Position numbers and translations under genes: made by a program. Positions 1 through 10,700 of a stretch of DNA of 64,000 nucleotides are shown here, in pieces (the first letter of the stretch is position 1; every line of letters starts with the position of its first letter). This DNA is from Vreelandella profundi. Its GTDB lineage: Bacteria > Pseudomonadota > Gammaproteobacteria > Pseudomonadales > Halomonadaceae. Below the pieces are notes generated by a model, which searched no databases, had not been told where the DNA came from, and saw only the letters and a program-made list of their open reading frames with translations. Where the stretch lies: NCBI RefSeq assembly GCF_019722725.1, contig NZ_CP077941.1:1550001-1614000 (forward strand). The letters are read 5' to 3'.

Positions 1-175
1 GCATGTTATGGACTATGACATGAGATGTGTGGATTTAGAAGCTGCCTCATAGGGTGTCGAGATGAGCGAATAAAGTAGTGCGTTTGCTGAGTCCTCCGCT
101 TAGGTTTGTCGTTTTATTCTGCTAAAATTCGCCACCTTCGCTGTTTATAGCCTTTCAATAGCTTTAGGGATCTTC
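1..175. other. Intergenic start of window, upstream of the antiporter gene
   Basis: No coding frame is visible in these 175 bases. The last part must hold the promoter and ribosome binding site of the antiporter gene. An AGGGA at 166-170 sits 5 nt before its ATG. A loose -10-like AT-rich stretch lies near 118-127, but I cannot pair it with a convincing -35 box. Confidence 0.4.
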
Positions 176-1522
176 ATGAATGCAGTAATTCTGGCGGTGC
201 TGGTGATGGTGGCGCTATCGCTGGCGCGTGTCTCTGTGGTTTTCGCGCTGGTGCTAGGCGCCTTAGTCGGTGGCTTAGTGGGTGGACTGACGCTTGAGCA
301 AACCATGGATGCGTTTAATAACGGCGTAGGTGGCGGTGCCCAAGTTGCGCTGGCCTATGCCACGCTGGGCGCTTTTGCGGTGGCTATTTCACGCTCTGGT
401 TTGCCGGATATGCTGGCGAATCGTCTGATTGCGTTACTGGGCAAACAAACGACGCTGGCACGTCAAACGCGAGTTAAAGTGCTGCTGCTAACGGCGGTTC
501 TGCTGGTCGCTATCTCTTCACAAAACGCTATTCCTGTGCATATCGCTTTTATACCCGTGCTTATTCCACCGCTCTTAATCGTGATGAATCGCTTGAAGCT
601 AGACCGGCGCGCGGTGGCCTGTGCGCTCACGTTTGGATTAACGGCGCCTTATATGCTGCTGCCGGTAGGTTTTGGAGCGATCTTCCTTAACGATATATTG
701 CTGGCTAACTTAAATAGTGCCGGTGCGCCGTTAGGCTTAGAGATTACCCGTGGCATGGTGCCTATGGCCATGGCGATCCCGGTAGGCGGTATGGCGTTAG
801 GGCTAATCGTCGCGCTATTTTGGAGCTATCGGCGCCCGCGTGACTATCAGACTCAAGACATTGCCAACGCGAATGTGATGGAAGGACATACGCCCGCCAA
901 GCCTCATATGCTGGGGCTGATAATGTCGGGCTTTGCCATCGTCGCAGCGCTTGGACTGCAGCTTTATAGCGGCTCAATGATTTTAGGGGGCTTGGTCGGT
1001 ATCGGTTTGCTCTCGCTTGGCGGAATATTCAAGTGGCGGGAAGCGGATGATCTGTTCACTAGCGGCATGCGAATGATGGCGCTGATTGGTTTTATCATGA
1101 TTTCTGCGGCGGGCTTTGCCGAAGTGATGAAAACCACGGGGGAAATCGACACGCTGGTATCGGGCGCCTTTGCAATTTTGGGTGATAACCGAGGCTTAGC
1201 CGCGCTGGTAATGCTGCTGGTCGGGCTGTTCATAACGCTGGGGATTGGTTCATCGTTCTCAACCATTCCCATCATTGCCGCTATTTTTGTGCCCTTGGCA
1301 GTGCAGTTTGGCTTTTCGCCCATGGCCACGGTAGTGCTGGTAGGTACGGCAGCGGCGCTGGGAGATGCGGGCTCACCTGCGTCTGATTCAACCCTAGGGC
1401 CGACTTCCGGTCTTAATGTGGATCGTCAGCATGATCATATTTGGGACAGCGTCGTACCTACGTTCCTGCACTACAACATTCCGTTAGTGGGCTTTGGCTG
1501 GCTGGCGGCAATGATGCTGTAG
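176..1522 (+). CDS. Na+/H+ antiporter family protein (YuiF/NhaC-like)
   Basis: A 448-residue, almost wholly hydrophobic protein with about eleven predicted membrane segments, acting in the inner membrane. The C-terminal signature [11 protein letters not shown] followed by LGPTSGLN (about residues 400-420) and the early conserved stretch around NNGVGGGAQ are typical of the antiporter family related to NhaC. The likely role is proton-driven Na+ export and pH homeostasis, fitting a halophile or halotolerant host. The ATG at 176 is preceded by AGGGA at a spacing of 5. It is monocistronic: a bidirectional terminator follows and the next gene is convergent. The ion specificity is inferred from the family; substrate selectivity cannot be read from the sequence. 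Confidence 0.85.
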   Translation: MNAVILAVLVMVALSLARVSVVFALVLGALVGGLVGGLTLEQTMDAFNNGVGGGAQVALAYATLGAFAVAISRSGLPDMLANRLIALLGKQTTLARQTRVKVLLLTAVLLVAISSQNAIPVHIAFIPVLIPPLLIVMNRLKLDRRAVACALTFGLTAPYMLLPVGFGAIFLNDILLANLNSAGAPLGLEITRGMVPMAMAIPVGGMALGLIVALFWSYRRPRDYQTQDIANANVMEGHTPAKPHMLGLIMSGFAIVAALGLQLYSGSMILGGLVGIGLLSLGGIFKWREADDLFTSGMRMMALIGFIMISAAGFAEVMKTTGEIDTLVSGAFAILGDNRGLAALVMLLVGLFITLGIGSSFSTIPIIAAIFVPLAVQFGFSPMATVVLVGTAAALGDAGSPASDSTLGPTSGLNVDRQHDHIWDSVVPTFLHYNIPLVGFGWLAAMML

Positions 1523-1540
1523 GCATGCTGCTTTGACATG

Positions 1541-1570
1541 AAAAGGGACAACAGGCGTTGTCCCTTTTTT
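1541..1570. terminator. Bidirectional intrinsic terminator between antiporter and trmJ
   Basis: Perfect stem of 12 bp (1541-1552 with 1557-1568), a 4-nt AGGC loop, flanked by A-run and T-run so that it can end transcription from both convergent genes. Confidence 0.85.
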
Positions 1571-1585
1571 CTGAGTAATCATGCC

Positions 1586-2320
1586 TCACTGCTTAGGCAA
1601 ATAAGACTCAAAAGCGCTTAGTAGGCCTCGCAGCAGAGAAAGCTCTTTGCGGCTAGGCTGCGCGCGGGCAAAGAGTGCTTGAAGCTGCTCTTCAGTGCGG
1701 GCGTGGGGTTGGGTTAAAAAGCCACTCTTTTGCATTAACTCCCCGAGATGCGCTTGGAAGTGTAGAAACTGCTCACGGCTAGGGGGTGTCGCTTCCAGCG
1801 GCCGTTGATATGCGAAATCGTTATCTGCGCTTTTACGCCATGCACGGTGCACTTCGTACGCTAAAATTTGCACCGCTTGAGATAAATTCAGAATGCCGTA
1901 ATCGGCATTGGCCGGAATGCTGACCTGGTGGGTACAGCAGCGAATCTCATCATTTGTAAGCCCTGAGCGCTCTCGCCCAAACACTAATGCTACCGGCCCG
2001 GTTTGCGCGTTCTGAATAACGTCCACCGCCATATCATCGGGTTCATCATAGTGTGGCAACGGTAGGCTGCGCAGGCGTGCGCTTGCTCCCACCACTTGAA
2101 CGCAGTCGATAACAGCGGCGTCTAGCGAGCTGACAACGCGGGCATTATCAAGCACATCGTTAGCGCCCGCGGAAAGGCGCGTGGCTTCTTCATCAGGGTA
2201 TGAGCGTGGGTTAACCAGTACCAGCTCAGTCAAGCCCATGGTTTTCATTGCCCGCGCCGCAGCCCCAATATTGCCTGGGTGGAAGGTCTGTACGAGCACG
2301 ATACGAATATGCTGCAACAT
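1586..2320 (-). CDS. trmJ: tRNA (cytidine/uridine-2'-O-)-methyltransferase TrmJ
   Basis: A 244-residue SpoU/TrmH-superfamily (SPOUT) methyltransferase. The three family motifs are visible: NPGNIGAAARAMKTMG near residue 17 (motif 1), LVFGRERSGL around 112 (motif 2, SAM-binding knot), and LNLSQAVQILAYE around 145 (motif 3). A C-terminal extension of about 80 residues is typical of TrmJ. It methylates the ribose at position 32 of the tRNA anticodon loop, in the cytoplasm. Length matches E. coli TrmJ (about 246). It is transcribed alone and converges on the antiporter gene across a shared terminator. In many relatives the gene lies near iscR or suhB; that context is absent here. Confidence 0.9.
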   Translation of the reverse strand: MLQHIRIVLVQTFHPGNIGAAARAMKTMGLTELVLVNPRSYPDEEATRLSAGANDVLDNARVVSSLDAAVIDCVQVVGASARLRSLPLPHYDEPDDMAVDVIQNAQTGPVALVFGRERSGLTNDEIRCCTHQVSIPANADYGILNLSQAVQILAYEVHRAWRKSADNDFAYQRPLEATPPSREQFLHFQAHLGELMQKSGFLTQPHARTEEQLQALFARAQPSRKELSLLRGLLSAFESYLPKQ

Positions 2321-2430
2321 GCGTTATCGCCCTATAGCCTTAAAAAATCGGCCTGATAATAGCACGTTGGCTTAGCTGAATGGACGATAAGTTATGCGGC
2401 AGAGTTACTATCGTTTAGGCCTCTATAACG

Positions 2431-2459
2431 CAACAACCCCGCACAGGGCGGGGTTGTTG
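2431..2459 (-). terminator. Stem-loop downstream of groEL, probable terminator
   Basis: A strong GC-rich inverted repeat (CAACAACCCCGC paired with GCGGGGTTGTTG) lies about 50 bases past the groEL stop. The T-run on the minus strand is poor, so termination efficiency is uncertain. Confidence 0.55.
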
Positions 2460-2508
2460 GTGATGACATTAACAGCTAGTCATCTTGAGCAAAGGGCTCA
2501 GGGTTGCA

Positions 2509-4155
<1,647 letters not shown>

Positions 4156-4200
4156 CTAAATTGAATTCAAAAACGTGAAAGTAAATAGTTGAAATGAGGA

Positions 4201-4494
4201 TTAACCTTCAACAACTGCAAGAATATCGGTTTCACTCATGATCAGAACTTCTTCGCCGTCGACTTTTTGTTTCTCAACGCCGTAGCCATCTTTAAAGATC
4301 ACGTTGTCGCCGACTTTAACGTCTAGCGGACGTACTTCGCCATTTTCAAGAATGCGACCATTGCCGACGGCTAGTACTTCACCACGGGTCGGCTTTTCTT
4401 GTGCATTACCAGGAAGCACGATGCCACCAGCAGTTTTCTGTTCTTCTTCAACGCGACGGACGATGACACGATCATGTAAAGGACGGATGTTCAT
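4201..4494 (-). CDS. groES: Co-chaperonin GroES
   Basis: A 97-residue subunit of the heptameric lid of the GroEL chamber, normal length. It starts [14 protein letters not shown] and contains the mobile loop [18 protein letters not shown] (about residues 19-36) that contacts GroEL. It is the first gene of the groESL operon. A good AGGAGA ribosome binding site precedes the ATG. No CIRCE element (HrcA operator) was found upstream, which fits sigma-32-type control in gammaproteobacteria, but I could not locate a clear sigma-32 promoter. Confidence 0.98.
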   Translation of the reverse strand: MNIRPLHDRVIVRRVEEEQKTAGGIVLPGNAQEKPTRGEVLAVGNGRILENGEVRPLDVKVGDNVIFKDGYGVEKQKVDGEEVLIMSETDILAVVEG

Positions 4495-4540
4495 TCACGT
4501 TCTCCTAAGTAGGTTGAAGCCCTGATTGGGGCAGCTAGCT

Positions 4541-4593
4541 AAAAAATGTTCTCGTGGGAGAGTCCCGCGAGACGTGAAGACCTTTCGGTCTTC
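4541..4593 (-). terminator. Tandem hairpins between fxsA and groES; the second looks like a terminator/attenuator
   Basis: Reading the minus strand, the first hairpin is GAAGACC-GAAA-GGTCTTC (4593 to 4576). The second is a 10-bp stem, TCTCGCGGGA with TCCCACGAGA (4572 to 4550), followed by ACATTTTTT (to 4541). The second has the form of an intrinsic terminator. It can end fxsA transcription, or, if the groES promoter lies upstream, act in the groES leader. It lies only about 50 bases before the groES start codon. Confidence 0.65.
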
Positions 4594-4728
4594 ATTGTTA
4601 ATGGCGGCTGCTACATTAAGCAGTCACCGAATTTATGTGCTGGCTAAAAAGTGGGGGCTGCAGGTAGCCTTTCAAGGGGGAGGGCAATAAAAAATTGCTT
4701 TTTTGCAGGTTTTCTTCCAAACGACGCG

Positions 4729-5259
4729 TTATCGATGGCGCGAAGGCTCATCGCGACTAATGAAATCGCCCTCAATGGGACCGTCTTGATCAGGTGAGGC
4801 AGCGGCGGAGTCTTTCGCCCGCCCATCAAACCACTCGTCACCTTTGTCGGAGCGTGTTGAGCGTGAGTAGGCAGATGATGCATGCGGGCCTTGCTGTTGC
4901 CCGGCAATGGTTTTAATGCCTAGCCACGTTAATGCTTTAAACATTAAATGGCGCGCACTGGGAATCAGGCATGCAAGGCCTAGTGCGTCCGACAGGAAGC
5001 CCGGCGCCATCAGTAGGGCGCCGCCAAAAATAAGCGCAGCGCCAGTCAGAAGCTCGCTAGAGGGGATTTCACCTGCCTGCATGCGCTGGCGTGCGCGCGC
5101 GAAGGTTGAGACGCCTTCTTTACGAATAAGATGTAACCCGGCAAAGCCTGTGCCAAGCACTAACAATAGGGTCGTGATCAGGCCTATTTGGCTGCCAATT
5201 GAAAAAAGCACAACAAAATCTAGTAAAGTGAATAGCGATATAAAAATCAAAATAGGCAT
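4729..5259 (-). CDS. fxsA: FxsA family membrane protein
   Basis: A 176-residue inner-membrane protein: two or three hydrophobic segments at the N-terminus (MPILIFISLFTLLDFVVLF onward), the conserved GGALLMAPGFLSDALGL segment around residues 80-96, then a hydrophilic charged C-tail. FxsA was named for suppressing F-plasmid exclusion of phage T7; the normal cellular role is not established. The ATG at 5259 is chosen over an upstream TTG because GGAG lies 6 nt before it. The gene sits directly upstream of groES in the same direction, the arrangement also found in E. coli. Confidence 0.85.
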   Translation of the reverse strand: MPILIFISLFTLLDFVVLFSIGSQIGLITTLLLVLGTGFAGLHLIRKEGVSTFARARQRMQAGEIPSSELLTGAALIFGGALLMAPGFLSDALGLACLIPSARHLMFKALTWLGIKTIAGQQQGPHASSAYSRSTRSDKGDEWFDGRAKDSAAASPDQDGPIEGDFISRDEPSRHR

Positions 5260-5425
5260 GGTCAACTCCAAAAAAACGACTCTATAACAGTCGTAGCCAG
5301 CTAATATGGTGCCAGAAATACAAATAACAAGCAGCTAAAGATGTGCGTTGTCGCGTTGGTTGCCCTCGGTTTAGGCTAGTAAATCCCGGGTTATGCGGCG
5401 CACATCTTCCTAAAAGGAGTCAGTA

Positions 5426-6187
5426 ATGGTAGTTACCGATAAAGTCATTGCTATAACCGGTGGCGCACGAGGATTGGGCTATGCCACGGCCCTGCGCTTA
5501 GGCAAACAGGGCGCACGCGTGGCGCTGCTGGATATGAGTAGTGAGGCATTAGATCAGGCGGTATCTCAGCTGTCTGCTGAAGGGATTGATGCTCAGGCCT
5601 TTGTGTTAAACGTTGCGGAAGAGGCTTCCGTTATCCAGGCATTCGCCGACATTGCAAAACGCATGGCGCCGGTAAGCGGCTGCGTGAATAACGCAGGCAT
5701 TACCCAGGACGCACTGCTGGTTAAAGCGAAAGATGGCCACGTTGAAAAGCGTATGTCACTGGAAAGCTGGCAAAACGTCATTAATGTTAATTTAACCGGC
5801 GTTTTTCTGTGCGGGCGTGAAGCAGCTACTCAGATGATTGAAGCTGGTAATGAGGGAGTGATCGTCAATATCTCAAGTATTTCTCGTGCGGGCAACATGG
5901 GGCAGAGTAACTATGCGGCAGCAAAGGCGGGTGTGCATGCGTTGACGGTAACCTGGAGTAAGGAACTGGCGCGCTATGGCATTCGTACCGGCACCGTTGC
6001 GCCTGGATTTGTGGCCACTGAAATGACCGCTGGTATGCGCCCTGATATGTTGGAGCGCATTACCTCTAGCGTGCCGTTAAAACGTTTGGGGGATCCCGAC
6101 AATATTGCCCAAAGTGTCGCTTTCATTGTTGAAAATGATTATTTCAGCGGGCGCATCATTGAGTGTGACGGCGGATTGAGGCTGTAG
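5426..6187 (+). CDS. SDR-family oxidoreductase, FabG-like
   Basis: A 253-residue short-chain dehydrogenase/reductase. Visible signatures: the Rossmann glycine motif TGGARGLG near residue 12, NNAG at about 90, the catalytic Ser in NISSIS (about 147-152), YAAAK (Tyr/Lys, about 162-166), and a C-terminal CDGGLRL. It resembles 3-oxoacyl-ACP reductases but carries a loop near residues 93-110 ([12 protein letters not shown]) longer than in classical FabG, so the substrate may differ. It is not in a fatty-acid cluster: its neighbours are fxsA (divergent) and a tRNA. An AAAGGAG site precedes the ATG. The exact substrate is unknown. Confidence 0.8.
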   Translation: MVVTDKVIAITGGARGLGYATALRLGKQGARVALLDMSSEALDQAVSQLSAEGIDAQAFVLNVAEEASVIQAFADIAKRMAPVSGCVNNAGITQDALLVKAKDGHVEKRMSLESWQNVINVNLTGVFLCGREAATQMIEAGNEGVIVNISSISRAGNMGQSNYAAAKAGVHALTVTWSKELARYGIRTGTVAPGFVATEMTAGMRPDMLERITSSVPLKRLGDPDNIAQSVAFIVENDYFSGRIIECDGGLRL

Positions 6188-6224
6188 ATTTTACTGAGGT
6201 ATAGTTTTTACACCGGCTCTGCCT

Positions 6225-6250
6225 GGGCGGCCGTTATGGCCGCCCTACAA
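6225..6250. repeat. REP-like palindrome, copy 1
   Basis: Perfect 8-bp stem GGGCGGCC / GGCCGCCC with a GTTAT loop, ending in CCTACAAG. The right arm matches 13 of 14 bases of the right arm of the stem-loop at 32133-32169. No T-run follows on the plus strand, so it is more like a dispersed intergenic palindrome than a simple terminator. Confidence 0.5.
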
Positions 6251-6384
6251 GCATAATTGAAACGCCCGCAACATCAATTAGCAATTAAACAGCGCAAAGG
6301 TTTTGCATTAAAAAGTAGCCGCGGCTGATTTTGCCGTGCTCTCGGTTTTGCTTGAGTAAGTGCAGCAGCGCAACGAGCAGGCAC

Positions 6385-6406
6385 AAAAAAAGCACCTCAT
6401 GGGTGC
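6385..6406 (-). terminator. Intrinsic terminator of tRNA-Leu
   Basis: On the minus strand GCACC-CATGA-GGTGC is followed directly by seven T residues, about 95 bases past the tRNA 3' end. Confidence 0.7.
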
Positions 6407-6500
6407 CTGATATGTTGACTAAGCTATGCCTAAACTAGGCTATATAGAGACCATTTGAAGACAATTGGTAAAGCTAACTTCTTGAAAACTAACAAGTAAT

Positions 6501-6585
6501 TGGTGCGGATGGGGAGACTCGAACTCCCACACCTTACGGCACTAGAACCTAAATCTAGCGTGTCTACCAATTCCACCACATCCGC
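6501..6585 (-). tRNA. tRNA-Leu, anticodon UAG
   Basis: An 85-nt class II tRNA on the minus strand with encoded CCA (TGG at 6501-6503 on the plus strand). The acceptor stem GCGGATG pairs with CATCCGC. The anticodon stem CTAGA / TCTAG encloses loop TTTAGGT, giving anticodon TAG, which reads CUA/CUN leucine codons. The variable arm TGCCGTAAGGTG is long, as expected for leucine, and the T-arm GGGAGTTCGAGTCTCCC is perfect. It lies immediately upstream of the disrupted comF but on the opposite strand. The island to the right did not use this tRNA 3' end as its attachment site. Confidence 0.97.
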
Positions 6586-6667
6586 GAAGACGAGGCGTAT
6601 ATTATCATTTTTATGATACAAGTCAACGCCTAGTTGGATATTTGTTTAAATGGGTTGAGGGAGCGCT

Positions 6668-7279
6668 ATGTTTTTGAAGCAATACCTGCAAAGAGGAAAT
6701 CATTGGATCAAGCAAAACATGCCGGGCTATTGCGACTTTTGCCTGGCCCCTGCGGCGCAAGGGAGTGGGTGGTGTGATGCTTGTGCCGATGAGCTTCCTT
6801 GGAATTTATATGCCTGTCGCCAGTGCGGTGAGCCGGTGACGCAGGGCCAGCGATTATGCGGGCATTGCTTAACAGAGCCGCCGGCATTTTTGGCGACTCA
6901 GGCGGGGTTGCTGTATCAGGGCGTCATTAAAGAGCTTATACATGATTTTAAATTCAACGCCTCACCGAGGGCTGGGGTATTGCTTTGCGAACTGATGTTA
7001 ATGACCCAGCCCCAGCTAACTGGGCAAGCGTTCGTGTCAGTACCGATGCACCCTGCAAATGCCCGTGAGCGTGGATTTAATCAATCATACTGGCTGGCGA
7101 AACAGCTCAGCCACAGATTGGCTGTTCCATTACACACTGCTCAGCGAGTTAAGAGAAGCCGCTCCCAGCGCACGTTGAATCGCCGCGAGCGGGCATCAAA
7201 TTTAGCCGATGCTTTTGCATTTCAGATGCCGCCACCGCAGCATTTAGTGATTATTGACGATGTAATGTCCGATACCTAA
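6668..7279 (+). pseudogene. comF: comF 5' fragment, interrupted by the island
   Basis: The frame runs for 203 residues. The first 198 codons are a ComF/GntX-type protein: N-terminal zinc-finger cysteines (CDFC, CDAC, CRQC, CGHC), then the start of a type I phosphoribosyltransferase domain. The frame breaks inside the PRPP-binding motif. IIDD should continue as VVTTG, but after GATGT (base 7263) the sequence becomes foreign and stops 5 codons later. The missing 3' end, VVTTGATGH onward, is found at 13946-14059. Joining 7263 to 13948 gives 708 nt in frame (235 aa plus stop), so this is an insertion, not a sequencing frameshift. Without the PRPP loop the fragment should be inactive. ComF is implicated in DNA uptake or processing during transformation in some species. 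Confidence 0.92.
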
Positions 7280-7350
7280 GGCACAACACTCTGTACTGAA
7301 ACCCATCTCTCTATATTTTAGTATTATTTTCAATTGCTTATGGTTTATCG

Positions 7351-7381
7351 TTGAAGGCTGAACGGATTGCAGTGGTAATAA
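7351..7381 (+). promoter_or_regulatory. Weak candidate promoter for the island operon
   Basis: TTGAAG at 7351-7356 and TAATAA at 7376-7381 are separated by 19 nt, about 50 bases before the first island gene. The spacing is longer than ideal. Confidence 0.3.
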
Positions 7382-7433
7382 AAGAAGCCTAAGATGAATT
7401 CATGACTTTTGAGCATACAAATGGGAGCAAATC

Positions 7434-7772
7434 ATGGTGATAGAAAGTGTTGTGGCTGGAGTCGTTGCCAATATTGTTTACGAAAGCACAAAAAAAGGGC
7501 TATCCCTTACAAAAGCTTACTTCGTGAGCGAGCTTGCCAAAGCAGTCAATGAAGAACAGGGCAAGCTTGATCACATCGCTGATGAACTAGTCAAGCTAGA
7601 CCAAAGTGTAGATTTGGAAGATTTAAGTGAAAAGGGGATTATTAAAAGAATGGAGGAGTCTCCTGAGTTAGTGAAAGCACTGAATAATATTAAAACCGAA
7701 AACGTAGGTAATACGATTAATCAGTATCATTACGGTTCAGGCGATAATGTTGGTGGCGATAAAATTTGTTAA
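7434..7772 (+). CDS. Small island protein with C-terminal GSGDNVGGDKI motif
   Basis: A 112-residue protein I do not recognise as a named family. The N-terminus (IESVVAGVVANIVYES) could form a hydrophobic or amphipathic helix. The middle is charged and probably helical (residues 35-85). The last 23 residues hold INQYHYGSGDNVGGDKI, a glycine/asparagine-rich strand-like motif. The same kind of motif occurs twice at the N-terminus of the next protein, so the two probably interact or assemble through it. As I recall, such GDxVGGDK tails are common in proteins next to STAND, TPR or other conflict genes, but I cannot verify this here. Start: ATG with GGGAG 6 nt before. The next gene starts 15 bases after the stop. 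Confidence 0.8.
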   Translation: MVIESVVAGVVANIVYESTKKGLSLTKAYFVSELAKAVNEEQGKLDHIADELVKLDQSVDLEDLSEKGIIKRMEESPELVKALNNIKTENVGNTINQYHYGSGDNVGGDKIC

Positions 7773-7787
7773 CAAAAGGAATTGGTT

Positions 7788-10700
7788 GTGTTTAAAAATA
7801 TTATAAAAATGACTCACTCGCTATTTGGGGAGAGAAAAAAAATTACAGGAAATAATGTTTCTGGCAATAGGTATGCACTTGAAAAAACATCACACAACCA
7901 ACTACATAATGGCAATGGTGATAATGTTGCTGGCAACAAATATGAGTTAAAAGATTTAATGCCCGATGAGCTTAAGAGTTTATCTATAAATATTTTTAAT
8001 GATGTCGGAAAAGGGGATTTTCCTAATGCAAAAAATAGTATAAAAGCTATTGAGAGTATCGGTAGAATCGGCAAAGAATCACAGCCCTATTTAGAAGCTT
8101 TAAAGCTAATTTCTGACTTAACAGATTCTTCAGAGGCAGAGATTGTTCATCCTAGAATTTCTAGAGCTTTTGCAGAATCAAACTCTTCTAAAGATAAAGA
8201 TATGTTCTTAGCAGCCATGATTAGATTAAGGCTGCTACAAAAAAATAAAGAAGGTGCTATAGAGGTTTATAAAAATGAAAGCAATCCAGGTTTTTTATCT
8301 AAATGCCAATATTTTGAGTTTTTGGCAGTTGATGAAGAATTAGAGGTTGAAGCTAATGGCTCATTTAATAGCGATATAGAAATACTAGCAGTAATAAAAG
8401 GTTTTCTAAGGAATGAGAATAGCAGGGGTGCATTTAAGCTTGCGGAAAAAGCTAAGAGAGATTTTGGTGGTTACGAAACAGAAGTTGTATATTTACAATC
8501 AATAAGTGTTGAAATTGGTAATGATTTAGACGGAAGAGGATTTTGGTTTATTGAAAAAAGTCTAAAAGATAAAATAGTTAAAATTAGCGAGGAAGTTGCT
8601 AATTTAATAGATAAAGCCGAAGGGAAAGATAAAAGGTTATACAGTCTTGCTGTTCCAATTTTGACTTATTCTTCTTCAGCAAGTCAAGGGTTAAGCAATG
8701 CTTGTTGGAAATATATTGAGAAATGGGCGAATGACTTCCCTGAGTTTGCTGCCTTTTTATATGCAACTGAGAAAGAAGATTATAGTTATTTGAATGATGA
8801 TATAAGAGAAGGCTTTCTTCTTAGAGAAAGTGGAGCTAGGCGAGATGAGCTTAGGGGCAAGGTGCTTTTATCTCAAGAGCTAGAAATAACTGATATATTA
8901 TTGGTAATTGAATACCTTGATATAAGTGTAATTGATAAATTGATAGCAAAAGAAGATGAGATTTTTATATTAGGAGGTGATGATGCTACTAAGTCTTTTG
9001 TTAAATTATTGTTGTATTCAGCATCAAACACTTTGCATTTCGGATACAAAAGAAAAATACCTAGTTTAATTCGAGATTTTTACAATAATGATGGAGATTT
9101 TAGAGTAATCAATCCCTGGCTGTTAGAAAAATTGGTTAGGAATCTTCATAGGCATGATCTCTATATTGATTCATATAGCATATTAGAACCGATATTGCCC
9201 TTAAATAATCCTTGGTTATCACCAATAATGAAAGAATATTTGATTGCTTTGTATAATGGCAATCAATTTAAAAGCTTTCAAATTATTTTAAATAAACTTC
9301 ATGCAGATGCTCAAGCGTCAAGTTTTTATTGGTCTGTTAAGGCACATTTTCAAGCAAATAAAAAGCAGGCTCCTGATTCTTTAAAATCCATTAATCGAGC
9401 TCTTAGTCTTGAACCAAATTCAACAAGCTTTCTACTTCAGAAAGCCAGAATTTTATTAACTTTCGATAAAGCAGACAATATTGAAGCCTTTTTAGATAAT
9501 ATTGATATTTCTGTAATTGATATTGATCATGAAGATTCAATTCAACTGCTAGCATTGATGTATCATTTTGTAAGATTTAGCAAGGTTGAAAAAATAGCAG
9601 TGAATTTGTTTCTTCGTGATCCGGTCAAAGCATCAAAAATAATTACGGATCTTCACTTTGGTCATACTATCTCAAGAGTAAGTTCTAAAGAATTAGAGCC
9701 AAGTTATAAAGATGTAGGAAACTCAATATCTGGTTTTGAGTTTTCACAAATGGATAACCGTAGAAGAGTTATTGTAATTGATAATTACAGGTATTCTTCA
9801 AATCAATACGTAGTTCATGCTGATACCAATTTAGGTAAAGCCTTGCTCAGCCTTAATGAAGGAGAAACAGATGATAGTTTAGTAAATGGTTTAACATTAC
9901 ATAAAAAAATGCCCCCCTATGTAGCTGCTTTTCAAATTTCTTGCACAATAAGGCATGAAATAAATGACGGCGGTGACTCTTTTTACATGTTAAAAGTCCC
10001 GGAGAATGGAAAAGATCTATTAGAACATATGGGAAGTATGCTTAAAAAGTTTTCATCAGAGAAAAATTTAAATGTATTTGGAGACCCAAATATACCGCTT
10101 TTAATGAAAGGGAAATCAATTAACTATAATGAGCCTGCTAAAGCTGCATTTGAATTATTTATTGATGCCTCAATAGTAAAAATGATTTTGCCTGTAGAAA
10201 AGCTAGCTGCACCGCCGATAAAATTTATTACTGATGCTTATACAATCATTTACGTAGCTCTCACTGGCATTGCGGAAAGCTTTTGTGAAACAGATTTTTA
10301 TGTCACGGAAGAAACCAGTCTTATTATAAAAAATTATCGTGAAACTATCACGTCCGCAGATTATATGACAATTGCGGTGAATAGTGATGGTAGATTTTTA
10401 AGAACGTTTGCTAAAGATATTGAAAGAGAATTTGGTGTATTTTTAGAAGGGCTTGATCAAATTTTGAAGTCTGTAAAAGAAATTGAAAACAATGATATGC
10501 TGGAAGAAGACTTCCCTCGTGATCTTAATTTCTTGAAGGGCGGGATAGATGATTCAGTAATACATACAATCATTGCTGCATATTCAGTCAGTCTCCCATG
10601 GCTGACAATAGATAATGCCATAGGAAGCCTTGTTTCGAGGTATGATATTGATGTTTATCCAATGCATATTTTTGCTTCAAAATTGTCCAAGAACACTACA

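Larger units (their letters stand above)
6188..6500. other. Intergenic stretch between the SDR gene and tRNA-Leu
   Basis: About 310 bases without a supported gene. It contains the REP-like stem-loop at 6225-6250 and the tRNA terminator at 6385-6406. Nothing else convincing was seen. Confidence 0.5.

Noticed and set aside
4495..4640. CIRCE/HrcA operator upstream of groES
   Set aside because: The TTAGCACTC-N9-GAGTGCTAA inverted repeat is not present.
6501..6585. tRNA-Leu as the attachment site of the island
   Set aside because: The insert boundary is inside comF about 680 bp away and no tRNA 3'-end repeat is found at the right junction.
6668..7279. Premature stop of comF as a sequencing frameshift
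   Set aside because: The true 3' end of the gene is present 6.7 kb away and joins in frame, so it is an insertion.
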